Part shown: piece by piece, positions 32,891 through 42,202 of the stretch
Layout: each line of letters starts with the position of its first letter
Numbering within the stretch: position 1 is the stretch's first letter
Origin: Nonomuraea maritima
GTDB taxonomy: Bacteria > Actinomycetota > Actinomycetes > Streptosporangiales > Streptosporangiaceae
Direction: 5' to 3'
DNA length: 64,000 nucleotides
NCBI RefSeq assembly: GCF_900100395.1
Contig: NZ_FNFB01000001.1
Coordinates: 124,001-188,000, forward strand
The notes under the pieces: model-generated
Seen by the model: only the letters and a program-made list of their open reading frames with translations
Databases searched by the model: none
What the model was told of the DNA's origin: nothing
Made by a program: the position numbers and the translations under genes

Positions 32891-32910
32891 TTGACTGACC
32901 CGCCAGATAT
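32891..32910. promoter_or_regulatory. operator before the TetR gene at 32927
   Basis: The 20 bp here match the reverse complement of 33691-33710 at 17 of 20 positions, sharing TTGACTG-N-C-N-CGCCAG. It ends 16 bp before ATG 32927. The pairing with the site before the ABC operon indicates one regulator acting on both promoters. Confidence 0.75.
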
Positions 32911-32926
32911 CGCCGAGAGGTTCCGT

Positions 32927-33520
32927 ATGCCGCGTCCCAGTGTCGAGGTCGAACGCCGCGAGCAGATCCTGCGCGCCGCCTGCGAGGTGATCGCAGAGGT
33001 CGGGCTGCGGTCCATGCGGATCTCCGACGTGGCCAGACGGGCCGGCACGAGCAGCGGCACCGTTCACTACTACTTCGCCAGCAAGCGCGAGGTCGTGCAC
33101 GCGGCCTTCGAGGACAACTTCCAGCGCTCGATCGACCGCCGGCGGCCGATCTTCGAGGGCGAGGACGACCCGCGGGCCAGACTGCTCGCCTTCGTCCGGT
33201 CGTACCTGCCGGTGGGCGAGGAGACCGTACGGGCCTGGCGCGTCTGGATGGAGCTGTGGAGCGAGGCGCTGCGCGAGCCCGAACTGCAGGACCTCAACGA
33301 GCGCGTCTACGGCGAGTGGCGGCGCTTCGTGGCGGCCGTGATCCGCGACGGGCAGACGCTCGGCCTGCTGCGCGAGGGTGACGCGGTCGAGTACGCCAAC
33401 CGGCTCATCGGCATGATCGACGGGCTGGCCATCCAGGTGCTGGTGGGCTCGCGCAGCATGACCGTGGAGCGGATGAGCGCGGTCTGCGAGGGCTTCCTCG
33501 CGGAGCTCGAGCAGAAGTAG
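32927..33520 (+). CDS. TetR/AcrR-family regulator (BetI-like)
   Basis: This 197-residue protein has an HTH at about 10-60 (VEVERREQILRAACEVIAEV, MRISDVARRAGTSSGTVHYY, FASKREVVHAAF) and the BetI-like C-terminal domain (RAWRVWMELWSEALREPELQ, GMIDGLAIQVLVGSRSMTVE). BetI-type regulators often sense small amines or their aldehydes. ATG 32927 has GAGAGG 6 nt upstream. TTG 32891 is rejected as start because it falls within the operator. The regulator is followed 203 bp later by the ABC-catabolic operon, and shares an operator with it. Confidence 0.93.
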   Translation: MPRPSVEVERREQILRAACEVIAEVGLRSMRISDVARRAGTSSGTVHYYFASKREVVHAAFEDNFQRSIDRRRPIFEGEDDPRARLLAFVRSYLPVGEETVRAWRVWMELWSEALREPELQDLNERVYGEWRRFVAAVIRDGQTLGLLREGDAVEYANRLIGMIDGLAIQVLVGSRSMTVERMSAVCEGFLAELEQK

Positions 33521-33690
33521 ACGAAGGGTTCGTCACGCGGATCGTGCAGAGGAAGGCGATGGGTTCGTCGCGCAGATCGTGCGGAAGGCGAGGGCTCGTC
33601 GGCGCAGCTCCAGCAGGAGTGAGCGAAGGTTTCCCGAGCGGAAGAGAGCGTTGACATATCGGGGTGATGTGGGACACAGTGCTTCGATAA

Positions 33691-33710
33691 ATAACTGGCG
33701 CGCCAGTCAA
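33691..33710. promoter_or_regulatory. operator before the ABC-catabolic operon
   Basis: The site contains the perfect palindrome ACTGGCGCGCCAGT (33694-33707) and extends to a 20-bp match with the copy at 32891. It lies 13 bp before ATG 33724, overlapping the likely ribosome binding region (GGAGGC at 33715-33720 follows it directly). Confidence 0.8.
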
Positions 33711-33723
33711 ATATGGAGGCGGC

Positions 33724-34767
33724 ATGTCACGCAGAGGGATCGCACTCGCGGTGACCGGGTTGCTCGTGCTCACCGCCTGCGGCGGCGGCCACGCCGCGAG
33801 CGGTGACGGGAAGCAGCTCACCGTCGTCATGTGGGGCGGCGACGACCAGAAGAAGGCGGTCGCGGCCTACGTCGAGCCGTGGGCGAAGGCCAACGGCGTG
33901 ACGGTCAAGCAGGACTCCCCCACCGACTACGCCAAGTTCCGTGCCCAGGTGGAGTCGAAGAAGGTGAGCTGGGGCGTCGTCGAGGTCGAGCCGAACTTCG
34001 CGGTCACGGCCTGCGAGAACGGCTGGGCGGTCAAGCTCGACCCGGCCAAGGTCGACATGTCCAAGGTCAAGAAGGAACTCGTCAGCGAGTGCGCCGCGCC
34101 GCTGCTCGAGTACGCCTTCACCATCGCCTACAACACCAAGGCGTACTCCGCCGAGAACCATCCGAAGACGTGGGCCGAGTTCTTCGACACCGCGAAGTTC
34201 CCCGGCAAGCGCGGCTTCTGGAAGTACGCCACGGGCGCGATGTTCGAGGCGGCCCTGCTGGCCGACGGAGTGCCCGCCGACCAGCTCTACCCGCTCGACA
34301 TCGACCGGGCCTTCAAGAAGCTCGACACCATCAAGAAGGACATCGTCTTCTACGAGACGGGCGAGCAGCAGCAGCAACTCGTCTCCAGCGGCGAGGTGCC
34401 GCTGATCCAGGCGTGGAACGGCCGTATCTTCGCCGCCGCCGAGGACGGCCAGCCGGTGGCCAACGAATGGAACCAGCACCTGCTGTCCTACGACCAGGTC
34501 GTCATCCCGGCCGGATACCGCGACACCGCCCTCGCGCAGGAGTGGCTGAACAACTTCCTCGCCGACGCCAAGGGCCAGGCCGACTACGCCAACCAGAGCG
34601 CGTACGCGCCGGTCACCCCCGAGGCCCTGCAGTACGTCCAGCCCGACGTGCGCCGCGAGCTGCCCACCGAGCACGAGGACCAGCGCGCGGCGATCGTCGA
34701 CTACACCTACTGGGCCGAGCACTACGACGAGGTCACCGAGCGCCTGAACGAGTGGATGGCCCAGTGA
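33724..34767 (+). CDS. ABC transporter substrate-binding lipoprotein (polyamine type)
   Basis: This 347-residue PotD/PotF-family protein has a lipoprotein signal peptide with lipobox LTAC (Cys 19), then KQLTVVMWGGDDQKKAVAAY, VEPNFAVTACENGWAVKLDP, YAFTIAYNTKAYSAENHPKT and WAEFFDTAKFPGKRGFWKYA, all characteristic of spermidine/putrescine-type binding proteins. The C-terminal part (QALAYANQSAYAPVTPEAL-like) is also typical. It should capture a positively charged amine, guanidino compound or amino acid outside the membrane and pass it to the permeases encoded directly downstream. It is the first gene of the operon; its stop overlaps the next start by GTGA. Confidence 0.93.
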   Translation: MSRRGIALAVTGLLVLTACGGGHAASGDGKQLTVVMWGGDDQKKAVAAYVEPWAKANGVTVKQDSPTDYAKFRAQVESKKVSWGVVEVEPNFAVTACENGWAVKLDPAKVDMSKVKKELVSECAAPLLEYAFTIAYNTKAYSAENHPKTWAEFFDTAKFPGKRGFWKYATGAMFEAALLADGVPADQLYPLDIDRAFKKLDTIKKDIVFYETGEQQQQLVSSGEVPLIQAWNGRIFAAAEDGQPVANEWNQHLLSYDQVVIPAGYRDTALAQEWLNNFLADAKGQADYANQSAYAPVTPEALQYVQPDVRRELPTEHEDQRAAIVDYTYWAEHYDEVTERLNEWMAQ

Positions 34768-35615
34768 CGGGCGAAGCGGTCACCGGGCGGCGCCTGCCCG
34801 ACGGGTGGGGCTTCCTGGTGCTGCCGCTGGTGGCTTTTCTGCTCGTGGTCTTCGTCCACCCGCTGATCTCCGTGCTGGCGCGCAGCCTCAGCGACCCGGA
34901 GCCTGGCCTCGGCAACTACGCGGCCTTCTTCGACTCGCCGGTGTACCTGGACGTCCTGGTCAACACGTTCGTCGTCGCGGGGCTGGTCACGCTGGTGACG
35001 CTGGTGCTCGGCTTCCCCTACGCCTACCTCATGACGCTGGCCACGCCGTTCTGGCGGGGCGTGCTGATGGCCGCGGTGCTGGTGCCCTTCTGGACCAGCC
35101 TGCTGGTGCGGACGTTCGCCTGGGTGCTGATCCTGCGGGACACCGGCGTGGTCAACGAGGTCATCGGCGCGCTCGGCGGGCAGCCCGTGCCGCTGCTGCG
35201 CAACCTGGCCGGCGTGTTGATCGGGATGGTCCAGGTGATGCTGCCGTTCGCGGTCCTGCCGATCTACGCGACCATGCGCGGCGTCGACCGCAGGCTGCTG
35301 CAGGCGGCCGAAGGGCTGGGCGCCCGGCCGGCGTTCGCGTTCTGGCGGGTCTACGCGCCGCTGACCCTGCCCGGCGTGGCCGCCGCGACGCTGCTGGTGT
35401 TCGTCTCCTCGCTCGGCTTCTACGTCACGCCCGCGCTGCTCGGCGGGCCCCAGAACGTCATGATCGGCGAGCTGATCGTGCAGCAGCTGTCCGGGGTGCT
35501 GCGCTGGGGCTTCGCCTCCGCGCTGGCGGTCATCCTGCTCGTGGTGACCGGGGTGCTGTTGCTGCTGGCCGCGCGGGTGGTCGACCTGCGGCGGATGATC
35601 GGAGGCGGCCGATGA
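34764..35615 (+). CDS. ABC transporter permease 1 (polyamine type, PotB-like)
   Basis: The 283-residue protein has six membrane helices and the EAA loop LLQAAEGLGARPAFAFWRVY, which docks onto the ATPase. VLVPFWTSLLVRTFAWVLIL and LGFYVTPALLGGPQNVMIGE are PotB-type signatures. GTG 34764 overlaps the TGA of the binding-protein gene, and its own stop overlaps the next start, so translation is coupled throughout. Confidence 0.93.
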   Translation: MTGEAVTGRRLPDGWGFLVLPLVAFLLVVFVHPLISVLARSLSDPEPGLGNYAAFFDSPVYLDVLVNTFVVAGLVTLVTLVLGFPYAYLMTLATPFWRGVLMAAVLVPFWTSLLVRTFAWVLILRDTGVVNEVIGALGGQPVPLLRNLAGVLIGMVQVMLPFAVLPIYATMRGVDRRLLQAAEGLGARPAFAFWRVYAPLTLPGVAAATLLVFVSSLGFYVTPALLGGPQNVMIGELIVQQLSGVLRWGFASALAVILLVVTGVLLLLAARVVDLRRMIGGGR

Positions 35616-36397
35616 GACCGGCCAGGGTCGCCCTGTGGGCGCTCGCCGCGCTGACCGCGCTCTACCTGGTGCTGCCGGTCTTCGTCGTGGTCCCCATGTC
35701 GTTCTCGGACAGCGCATTCCTGGAGTTCCCGCCGCAGGAGTGGTCCCTCCGCTGGTACGAGAACTTCTTCACCGACCTCACCTGGCTCGACAGCACGATC
35801 GCCAGCCTGCAGATCGCCGTTCAGGTGACGCTGCTGTCGCTCGTGCTGGGCACGGCGGCCGCGCTCGGCATGGTCAGGGGCCGCTATCCGCTCAGAGCGC
35901 TGGTGTCGGGGCTGGTCATGGCGCCCGTGCTGGTTCCGTACGTGATCGTCGGGCTGGCGGTCTACGCCGTGTTCCTCCAGCTGGGTCTCACCGAGACGGC
36001 GCTGGGATTCGTGCTCGTGCACACCGCGCTGGCGGTGCCGTACGTCGTGATCACCGTGTCGTCGGCGCTGATGTCGTTCGACCGGCGGCTGGAGCACGCG
36101 GCGATGGGCCTGGGGGCGGGGCCGGTGACCACGTTCGCCACGGTGACGTTGCCGCTGATCGCGCCGAGCCTGGCGGGCGGCGCGGTGTTCGCGTTCGTCA
36201 CGTCCTTCGACGAGGTCGTCACCAGCGTGTTCCTGTCCGGTCCCGATCTCACGACCCTGCCGGTGCAGATGTGGTCGGGGGTACGGGTGCAGATCGATCC
36301 GACGGTGGCGGCGGTGTCGAGCATGCTGCTCCTCGTCACGCTGTCGCTGTTCGCCGGCGCCGGGGTGGCCCGGCTGGTCCGCAGGAGGAAAGCATGA
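35612..36397 (+). CDS. ABC transporter permease 2 (polyamine type, PotC-like)
   Basis: This 261-residue six-helix permease carries the EAA loop LEHAAMGLGAGPVTTFATVT and PotC-type sequences FLEFPPQEWSLRWYENFFTD and TSFDEVVTSVFLSGPDLTTL. It pairs with the permease at 34764. ATG 35612 overlaps the preceding TGA. Confidence 0.93.
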   Translation: MRPARVALWALAALTALYLVLPVFVVVPMSFSDSAFLEFPPQEWSLRWYENFFTDLTWLDSTIASLQIAVQVTLLSLVLGTAAALGMVRGRYPLRALVSGLVMAPVLVPYVIVGLAVYAVFLQLGLTETALGFVLVHTALAVPYVVITVSSALMSFDRRLEHAAMGLGAGPVTTFATVTLPLIAPSLAGGAVFAFVTSFDEVVTSVFLSGPDLTTLPVQMWSGVRVQIDPTVAAVSSMLLLVTLSLFAGAGVARLVRRRKA

Positions 36398-37398
36398 ACG
36401 AGACCGGCGGCTCGGTGGACGTGCTCGGCGTGGGCAAGACCTACGGCCAGGCCGTGGCGCTCGACGACGTGACGCTGCACGTGGAGCCGGGCGAGTTCAT
36501 GACGCTGCTGGGCAGCAGCGGCTCTGGCAAGTCGACGCTGCTGAACGTGGTCGCCGGGTTCACCCGGCCGACGTCCGGCTCGGTCACGGTGGACGGCCGC
36601 GACATCACGCACGACCCGCCGTACAAGCGGGATCTCGGCATGGTCTTCCAGCACTACGCGCTGTTCCCGCACATGAGCGTGGCCGAGAACGTGGCGTTCC
36701 CGCTGCGCCGCAGGCGCGTGCGGGGCGCGGAGCTGACGCGGCGGGTGGACGAGGCGCTCGACGTGGTGGAGCTGGGCGGCCTGCGCGACCGGCGGCCCGC
36801 CCAGCTGTCCGGCGGGCAGCAGCAGCGGGTGGCGCTGGCGCGGGCGATCGTGTTCCGTCCGCGCGTCCTGCTGATGGACGAGCCGCTCGGCGCGCTGGAC
36901 AAGCGGCTGCGCGAGCAGCTGCAGCTGGAGATCAAGCGGCTGCACACCGAGCTGGGCATCACGTTCGTCTTCGTCACGCACGACCAGGACGAGGCGCTGA
37001 CCATGTCCGACCGGATCGCGCTGCTGCGCGACGGGCGCGTGGTGCAGGTCGGCACGCCGGCCGACCTCTACGACCGGCCCGCCTCCCGGTACGTCGCCGA
37101 GTTCCTCGGCGAGTCGAACCTGCTGCCCGCCGCCAACGACTCGGAAGCCCTTCTGGTGCGTCCGCAGGACGTGCGCCTCAGCCGGCCGGGCGCCGACCTG
37201 CCCGCCGGCGACCACGCCCACGACGGCAAGGTCACCGAGGTCATCTACCTCGGCAGCGGCCTGCGCGTGGAGGTGGAGCTGCGCTCGGGCGGCCGGCTGA
37301 TCGCCCGCACCGGGACCCGGCTCGACCCGGTGCCACGGCCCGACGACGAGGTGGTCGTGCACTGGCGCCAGCAGGACTGCGTCACCGTTCCCGCCTGA
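36394..37398 (+). CDS. ABC transporter ATP-binding protein (PotA-like)
   Basis: This is a 334-residue ATPase with Walker A LLGSSGSGKSTLLNVV, Q-loop MVFQHYALFPHM, signature LSGGQQQRVALARAI, Walker B VLLMDEPLGALD and H-loop VFVTHDQDEALT. A C-terminal TOBE domain (about 240-334) marks the spermidine/putrescine/CUT-type ATPases. It energises import by the two preceding permeases. ATG 36394 overlaps the previous stop; AGGAGGAAA precedes it. Confidence 0.95.
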   Translation: MNETGGSVDVLGVGKTYGQAVALDDVTLHVEPGEFMTLLGSSGSGKSTLLNVVAGFTRPTSGSVTVDGRDITHDPPYKRDLGMVFQHYALFPHMSVAENVAFPLRRRRVRGAELTRRVDEALDVVELGGLRDRRPAQLSGGQQQRVALARAIVFRPRVLLMDEPLGALDKRLREQLQLEIKRLHTELGITFVFVTHDQDEALTMSDRIALLRDGRVVQVGTPADLYDRPASRYVAEFLGESNLLPAANDSEALLVRPQDVRLSRPGADLPAGDHAHDGKVTEVIYLGSGLRVEVELRSGGRLIARTGTRLDPVPRPDDEVVVHWRQQDCVTVPA

Positions 37399-37416
37399 GC
37401 GTTCCGGAGAGGATGC

Positions 37417-38592
37417 ATGGTGCGTTCCATGAAAGACGGCCTCGATCAGACGTCCGAGCAGCGCGAGTTCGTCGCCCTCGCGCGCGACTTCGCGCTGCGC
37501 GAGATACGGCCGCGCGCCCGTGAGGTCGACGATGCCGACCACGAGTCGCCGCTGGACCTGTGGGCCAAGGCGGCCAAGCTGGGGCTGACGTCGTTCATGC
37601 TGCCGGAGGAGTACGGCGGGGGCGGCGTCGGCGACCTGGTGACCCAGGCGCTGGTGACCGAGGAGCTCTGCTACGGCGACATCGGCATCGGCAACCTGCT
37701 CACCTCCAACGGGTTCTTCGCCGGCCCGGTCGAGGCGCTCGGCTCGCCGGAGCAGCGGCGTCGCTGGCTCACCCCGCTGACCGGCGACGATCCGCCCATG
37801 ACGGCGCTCGCGGTGACCGAGCCGGCCGTCGGCTCTGACGCGGCGGCCCTACGGACCCGGGCGGTGCGCGACGGCTCCGGCTACGTGCTCAGCGGCCAGA
37901 AGACGTGGATCTCCAACGCTCCCTACGCGCGCTACATCGTCGTCTTCGCCACGGTCGACCCGGCGCTGCGCTCGCGCGGCGTCACCGCGTTCGTGGTCGA
38001 GCGCGACATGCCCGGACTGCGGGTCGGGCGCGCCCTGCCGAAGATGGGGCAGCGGGCGATCGTCAGCGCGGAGGTCTTCCTCGACGACGTACGGGTGCCG
38101 GCGGAGAACCGGCTGGGCGAGGAGGGGCAGGGCTTCTACGGGCTGATGCGTACCTTCGACGCCTCCCGGATCCTCATCGCGGCCGCCTGCGCCGGGCTGT
38201 GCCGCGCCGCGCTGGACACGGCGCTGCGGTACGCCAGGGAGCGCGAGCAGTTCGGCAAGCCGATCATCGAGCACCAGGCCGTGGCCTTCCGGCTGGCGGA
38301 CATGGCGGCCAGGACCGACGCCGCGCACCTGCTGGCCATGCGCGCGGCCCGGGTGTTCGACGCCGGCGAGCCCGCCACGCAGGAGGCGGCGATCGCGAAG
38401 CTGGTCGCCTCCGAGAACGCCATGTGGTGCACGTGGGCCGCGCTGCAGACGCACGGCGGCTGGGGGTACTCGCGCGAGTTCCTGCTGGAGAAGTGGATGC
38501 GCGACGCCAAGCTGGAGGAGATCGAAGAGGGCACGTCCGACATCCAGCGCCTGATCATCTCCCGGTCCCTGGCGAAGTCCGGGGCGATGTGA
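37417..38592 (+). CDS. acyl-CoA dehydrogenase
   Basis: The 391-residue FAD enzyme has FMLPEEYGGGGVGDLVTQAL, the FAD-binding ALAVTEPAVGSDAAALRTRA and YVLSGQKTWISNAPYARYIV, and near the C-terminus QTHGGWGYSREFLLEKWMRD and the catalytic Glu region EEIEEGTSDIQRLIISR. It inserts an alpha-beta double bond in an acyl-CoA. ATG 37417 follows GGAGAGGA. Within this operon it most simply acts on the CoA thioester made by the ligase encoded downstream. Confidence 0.93.
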   Translation: MVRSMKDGLDQTSEQREFVALARDFALREIRPRAREVDDADHESPLDLWAKAAKLGLTSFMLPEEYGGGGVGDLVTQALVTEELCYGDIGIGNLLTSNGFFAGPVEALGSPEQRRRWLTPLTGDDPPMTALAVTEPAVGSDAAALRTRAVRDGSGYVLSGQKTWISNAPYARYIVVFATVDPALRSRGVTAFVVERDMPGLRVGRALPKMGQRAIVSAEVFLDDVRVPAENRLGEEGQGFYGLMRTFDASRILIAAACAGLCRAALDTALRYAREREQFGKPIIEHQAVAFRLADMAARTDAAHLLAMRAARVFDAGEPATQEAAIAKLVASENAMWCTWAALQTHGGWGYSREFLLEKWMRDAKLEEIEEGTSDIQRLIISRSLAKSGAM

Positions 38593-40607
38593 AGGCGTTC
38601 TCCGATCCGGCGTCCGTGGCCGTGGTGGGCGCGTCGGCCGACCCGGCGAAGTGGGGATACTGGCTGGCCAGGGGCGCTCTGCGGGGCGCGCACCGGCGCA
38701 AGGTGCACCTGGTGAACCGGTCAGGTGCGGTCATCGACGGCATCGCCACCGTACCCCGCCTGCGGGACCTGCCTGAGCCGCCCGAGCTGGCGGTGCTCTG
38801 CGTGCCCGCCGCGACCGTGCCCGAGGTGGTCGAAGAGGCGCTCGACCTCGGCGTACGCGCCTTCGTCTGTATCACCGCCGGCCTCGACCCGGCACGGGAG
38901 ACGGCACTGGCCGGGCGGATCCGCGCGGCGGGCGCCCGGCTGATCGGTCCCAACTGTCTCGGCGTCTACGACTCCATGACCGCGCTGGAGCTGGCCTGGG
39001 GGAACTTCACCCCGGGCGCGCTCGGCATCGTCTCGCAGTCGGGTCAGCTCGGCCTCGAGCTGGCCGGGCTGGCGGGCGAGGCGGAGGTGGGCGTGTCGCG
39101 GTTCGTCTCGGTGGGCAACCAGGCCGACGTCACCGCCGCCGACGTGCTCGCCGACCTGGCCGGGCACGACCGCACCGAGGTGGTGGTGCTCTACCTGGAG
39201 AGCTTCCAGGACGGCAGGGCACTGGTGGACACCCTCGCCGGGCTGCGCGAGCGCGGCAAGCCGGTGATCGTGCTGACCGTGGGCGCGAGCGCGGCGGGGC
39301 AGGCGGCGGCACGCTCCCACACCGGGGCACTGACCGCGGGCACCGAGGTGGTGCGGGCGGCCTGCCGGGCGGCCGGCGCGGTCCTGGTCGAGACCCCGGC
39401 GCAGGCGGTGGACGTCGCCCAGCTGCTGCTGGACGCGCCCGCCCCGGTCGGGCGGCGGATCGCGGTGGTCGGGGACAGCGGCGGGCAGGGCGCGGTGGCC
39501 GCCGACGTGCTGAGCAGGAACGGCCTGGAGCTGCCGGAGCTCGGGGCGGTGGCGTCCAGGGTGGCGGCACTGCTCCCGCCCGGCGCCGGCGTCCGCAACC
39601 CCATCGACCTCGCGGGCGCGGGCGAGCGGGACCTCAGCACCTACTCGACGCTGGTGGACCTGCTGCTGGAGAGCGGGGAGGTGGACGGGGTGGTGCTGAC
39701 CGGCTATTTCGGCTCGTACGGGGCCGACGCGCCGTCGCTGGAGCCCGCCGAGCTCGCCGTGGTCGACGCGGTGGGCGCCGTGGCGGCCCGGCACGGGCGG
39801 CCGGTGATCGTGCACAGCATGAGCCGCGACTCGGTGGCCGTGCGGGCGCTGCGGGAGCACGGCATTCCCACATACGCGACGATCGACCAGGTGGGCTGGT
39901 CGCTGGGCCTGGCCACCGAGCTGGCGGTCACGCGGCCGCGCGCCACGGACCACGTACCGGCGGCTCCGGGAGAGGAGCGTGCGGCGCTCGACTATCTCGC
40001 CGCGCGGGCCGTGCTCGCCGGGTGCGGCGTGCGCTATCCGGCGGCCGCCGCGGTGAGCGGGCTCGATGACGTGCGGGCCGCTGCCGGGCGGCTGCGGCCG
40101 CCGTACGTGCTCAAGGCCGCGTGGCTGGCGCACAAGACGGAGTCCGGCGGCGTCGTGACCGGGCTGGACGGCCCCGAGGCGGCTGCCACGGCCCTGGCCG
40201 ACCTCATCGGACGGCTCGGCGCGGGCGCGTACGTGCTCGAGGAGATGGACACCAGGCCGGGCACGGTCGAACTGATCGTGGGCGGCCGTCGTGACCCGTC
40301 GTTCGGGCCGCTGGTCCTGGTCGGGGCGGGCGGCACGGCGAGCGAGCTCTACCGCGACGTCGCCGTGGAGCTCGCGCCGGTCACCGTGGAGGTGGCCGGG
40401 GAGATGCTGCGCAGGCTGGCGGCGTACCCACTGCTGACCGGCTGGCGGGGCGCGCCCGCGACGGATGTCCGGGCGGTCGCCGAGGTGGTCGCGGCGGTCT
40501 CCGAGCTGATCGCCGGACGGCCCGACATGGCGGAGTGCGAGGTCAACCCGCTGCTGGCGGGACCGGACGGGGTGGTGGGCGTGGACGCTCTGGTGGTGCC
40601 GCGATGA
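38589..40607 (+). CDS. ADP-forming acyl-CoA ligase (acetate-CoA ligase family)
   Basis: The 672-residue fusion has a CoA-binding domain (VAVVGASADPAKWGYWLARG), a succinyl-CoA ligase-like alpha part with the phosphohistidine in ARSHTGALTAGTEVVRAACR, and a C-terminal ATP-grasp domain (PYVLKAAWLAHKTESGGVVT, PLVLVGAGGTASELYRDVAV). This class interconverts acyl-CoA, ADP and phosphate with acid, CoA and ATP. GTG 38589 overlaps the dehydrogenase stop. It could activate the carboxylic acid derived from decarboxylated keto acid. Confidence 0.92.
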   Translation: MKAFSDPASVAVVGASADPAKWGYWLARGALRGAHRRKVHLVNRSGAVIDGIATVPRLRDLPEPPELAVLCVPAATVPEVVEEALDLGVRAFVCITAGLDPARETALAGRIRAAGARLIGPNCLGVYDSMTALELAWGNFTPGALGIVSQSGQLGLELAGLAGEAEVGVSRFVSVGNQADVTAADVLADLAGHDRTEVVVLYLESFQDGRALVDTLAGLRERGKPVIVLTVGASAAGQAAARSHTGALTAGTEVVRAACRAAGAVLVETPAQAVDVAQLLLDAPAPVGRRIAVVGDSGGQGAVAADVLSRNGLELPELGAVASRVAALLPPGAGVRNPIDLAGAGERDLSTYSTLVDLLLESGEVDGVVLTGYFGSYGADAPSLEPAELAVVDAVGAVAARHGRPVIVHSMSRDSVAVRALREHGIPTYATIDQVGWSLGLATELAVTRPRATDHVPAAPGEERAALDYLAARAVLAGCGVRYPAAAAVSGLDDVRAAAGRLRPPYVLKAAWLAHKTESGGVVTGLDGPEAAATALADLIGRLGAGAYVLEEMDTRPGTVELIVGGRRDPSFGPLVLVGAGGTASELYRDVAVELAPVTVEVAGEMLRRLAAYPLLTGWRGAPATDVRAVAEVVAAVSELIAGRPDMAECEVNPLLAGPDGVVGVDALVVPR

Positions 40608-42202
40608 CGGACGCGCTCAGCGGCGGGCACGTCCTGGTCAGGGCGCTGGCCGCGCACGGGGTGGACACCGTGTTCGGCATCCCGGGCACGCACAACCTGG
40701 AGATCTACGCGGCGCTCGCGGCGCACGGCGTGCGGCACGTCGGCACCCGGCACGAGCAGGGGGCGGGCTACGCCGCCGACGGCTACGCGCGCGTGACAGG
40801 GCGGCCGGGGGTCGCCGTGGTGACCTCGGGACCGGCCACGCTCAACGCGGCGGCCGCGGTCGGGCAGGCGTACTCGGACTCGGTGCCGGTGCTGCTCGTC
40901 TCCCCCGGCGTGCCGCTGCGTCACCCCGGCAGGGGGAACGGGCTGCTGCACGAGACCAGGGACCAGAGCCGCGCGATGGACGCGGTGGCCGCCTACAGCC
41001 ACCGGGTGACCAGCGTCGCCGAGATCCCGGTGGCCGTCGCGCAGGCGTTCGCGACGATGACCTCAGGACGGCCACGGCCGGTGCACCTGGAGATCCCGTA
41101 CGACGTGCTGGAGGAGCGGGGGCGGGCGGCCGTGGCGGCGCCGCTCGCCCGCCCGGACCTCCGTCCCGCCCCGTCGGAGCTCGACGCCGCGGCGGCGCGG
41201 CTGCGGGCCGCCCGCCGCCCGATGGTCATCGCGGGCGGCGGGGCGCGCGACGCGGGCGACGAGCTGCGGGCCGTGGCGGAGCGGCTGGGCGCGCCGGTGG
41301 TCACCTCGGCCAACGGCAAGGGCGCGCTGCCCGACGACCACCCGCTCGCGCTCGGCGCCGGCCTGCATCTGGAGGCGGTGCGCGAGCTGGCCGATGAGTC
41401 GGACGCCGTGCTGGTCGTGGGCTGCGAGCTGGCGCCCTCCGACCTCTGGTACGGCCCGCTGCCCGTGGACGGCAAGGTGGTGCGGATCGACGTCGATCCC
41501 GTACAGATCATCACCAATGCCCTGCCGGACGTCGCCCTCACCGGGGACGCGGCGCTGACGCTGCGCGAGCTGCTCGCCCGGCTCGGCGACGCGGGGCCGA
41601 CCGGCCGCTCGCCGGACGAGCGGGCGGCCCGGTGGCGCGGGCGCAAGGACGCGCAGGCCGCCCGTGAGGGTGAGCCGTGGCTGTGGGTCGTGGAGGCCCT
41701 GGCCGAGACGCTCGGCCAGGACGGCGTGCTCGCCGGCGACAGCACCATGGCGTGCTACTACGGCGCGCTGGCCAACCTCCCGGCGTACGCGCCGCGCCGG
41801 TTCCTCTACCCGACCGGGTACGGCACCCTGGGCTACGGCCTGCCCGCCGCGATCGGGGCGGCGCTCGGCCGTCCCGGCGTGCCGGTGGCGGCGCTGCTCG
41901 GCGACGGCGGCGTGATGTTCACCGTGGCGGAGCTGGCCACGGCCGTGCAGCTCGGCCTCCCGCTCCCCGTCGTGGTGGTCGACAACGGCGGCTACGGCGA
42001 GATCCGCGCCGAGATGGCGGCGCGCCACGACCCGGTGCACGCGGTCGAGCTGCCGTCGCCTGACTTCCCGCTCCTGGCCCGGTCGCTCGGCGCCGACGGC
42101 GTACGCGCCGACGACCGCGAGACGCTGCGCGCGGCCCTGGCCGGGGCGCTGACGAGCGAGCGCCCCACCGTCATCCACGTACGTGAGAAAGGCAGCACGT
42201 GA
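40604..42202 (+). CDS. ThDP-dependent 2-oxoacid decarboxylase (5-guanidino-2-oxopentanoate decarboxylase-like)
   Basis: This is a 532-residue enzyme of the acetolactate synthase/benzoylformate decarboxylase superfamily. The catalytic Glu is in VGTRHEQGAGYAADGYARVT; the ThDP-Mg motif is LLGDGGVMFTVAELATAVQL to VVVVDNGGYGEI. The opening GHVLVRALAAHGVDTVFGIP with GTHNLEIY, and RGNGLLHETRDQSRAMDAVA, recall AruI, the 2-ketoarginine decarboxylase of the arginine transaminase pathway. Acetolactate synthase is less likely since no regulatory subunit gene or ilv context is present. ATG 40604 overlaps the ligase stop. Confidence 0.85.
   Translation: MTDALSGGHVLVRALAAHGVDTVFGIPGTHNLEIYAALAAHGVRHVGTRHEQGAGYAADGYARVTGRPGVAVVTSGPATLNAAAAVGQAYSDSVPVLLVSPGVPLRHPGRGNGLLHETRDQSRAMDAVAAYSHRVTSVAEIPVAVAQAFATMTSGRPRPVHLEIPYDVLEERGRAAVAAPLARPDLRPAPSELDAAAARLRAARRPMVIAGGGARDAGDELRAVAERLGAPVVTSANGKGALPDDHPLALGAGLHLEAVRELADESDAVLVVGCELAPSDLWYGPLPVDGKVVRIDVDPVQIITNALPDVALTGDAALTLRELLARLGDAGPTGRSPDERAARWRGRKDAQAAREGEPWLWVVEALAETLGQDGVLAGDSTMACYYGALANLPAYAPRRFLYPTGYGTLGYGLPAAIGAALGRPGVPVAALLGDGGVMFTVAELATAVQLGLPLPVVVVDNGGYGEIRAEMAARHDPVHAVELPSPDFPLLARSLGADGVRADDRETLRAALAGALTSERPTVIHVREKGST

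Noticed and set aside
33831..37398. Very long plus-strand frames of alternative phase through the ABC operon
   Set aside because: Arg/Ala-rich out-of-frame translations of the transporter genes before the point where the true frames begin.
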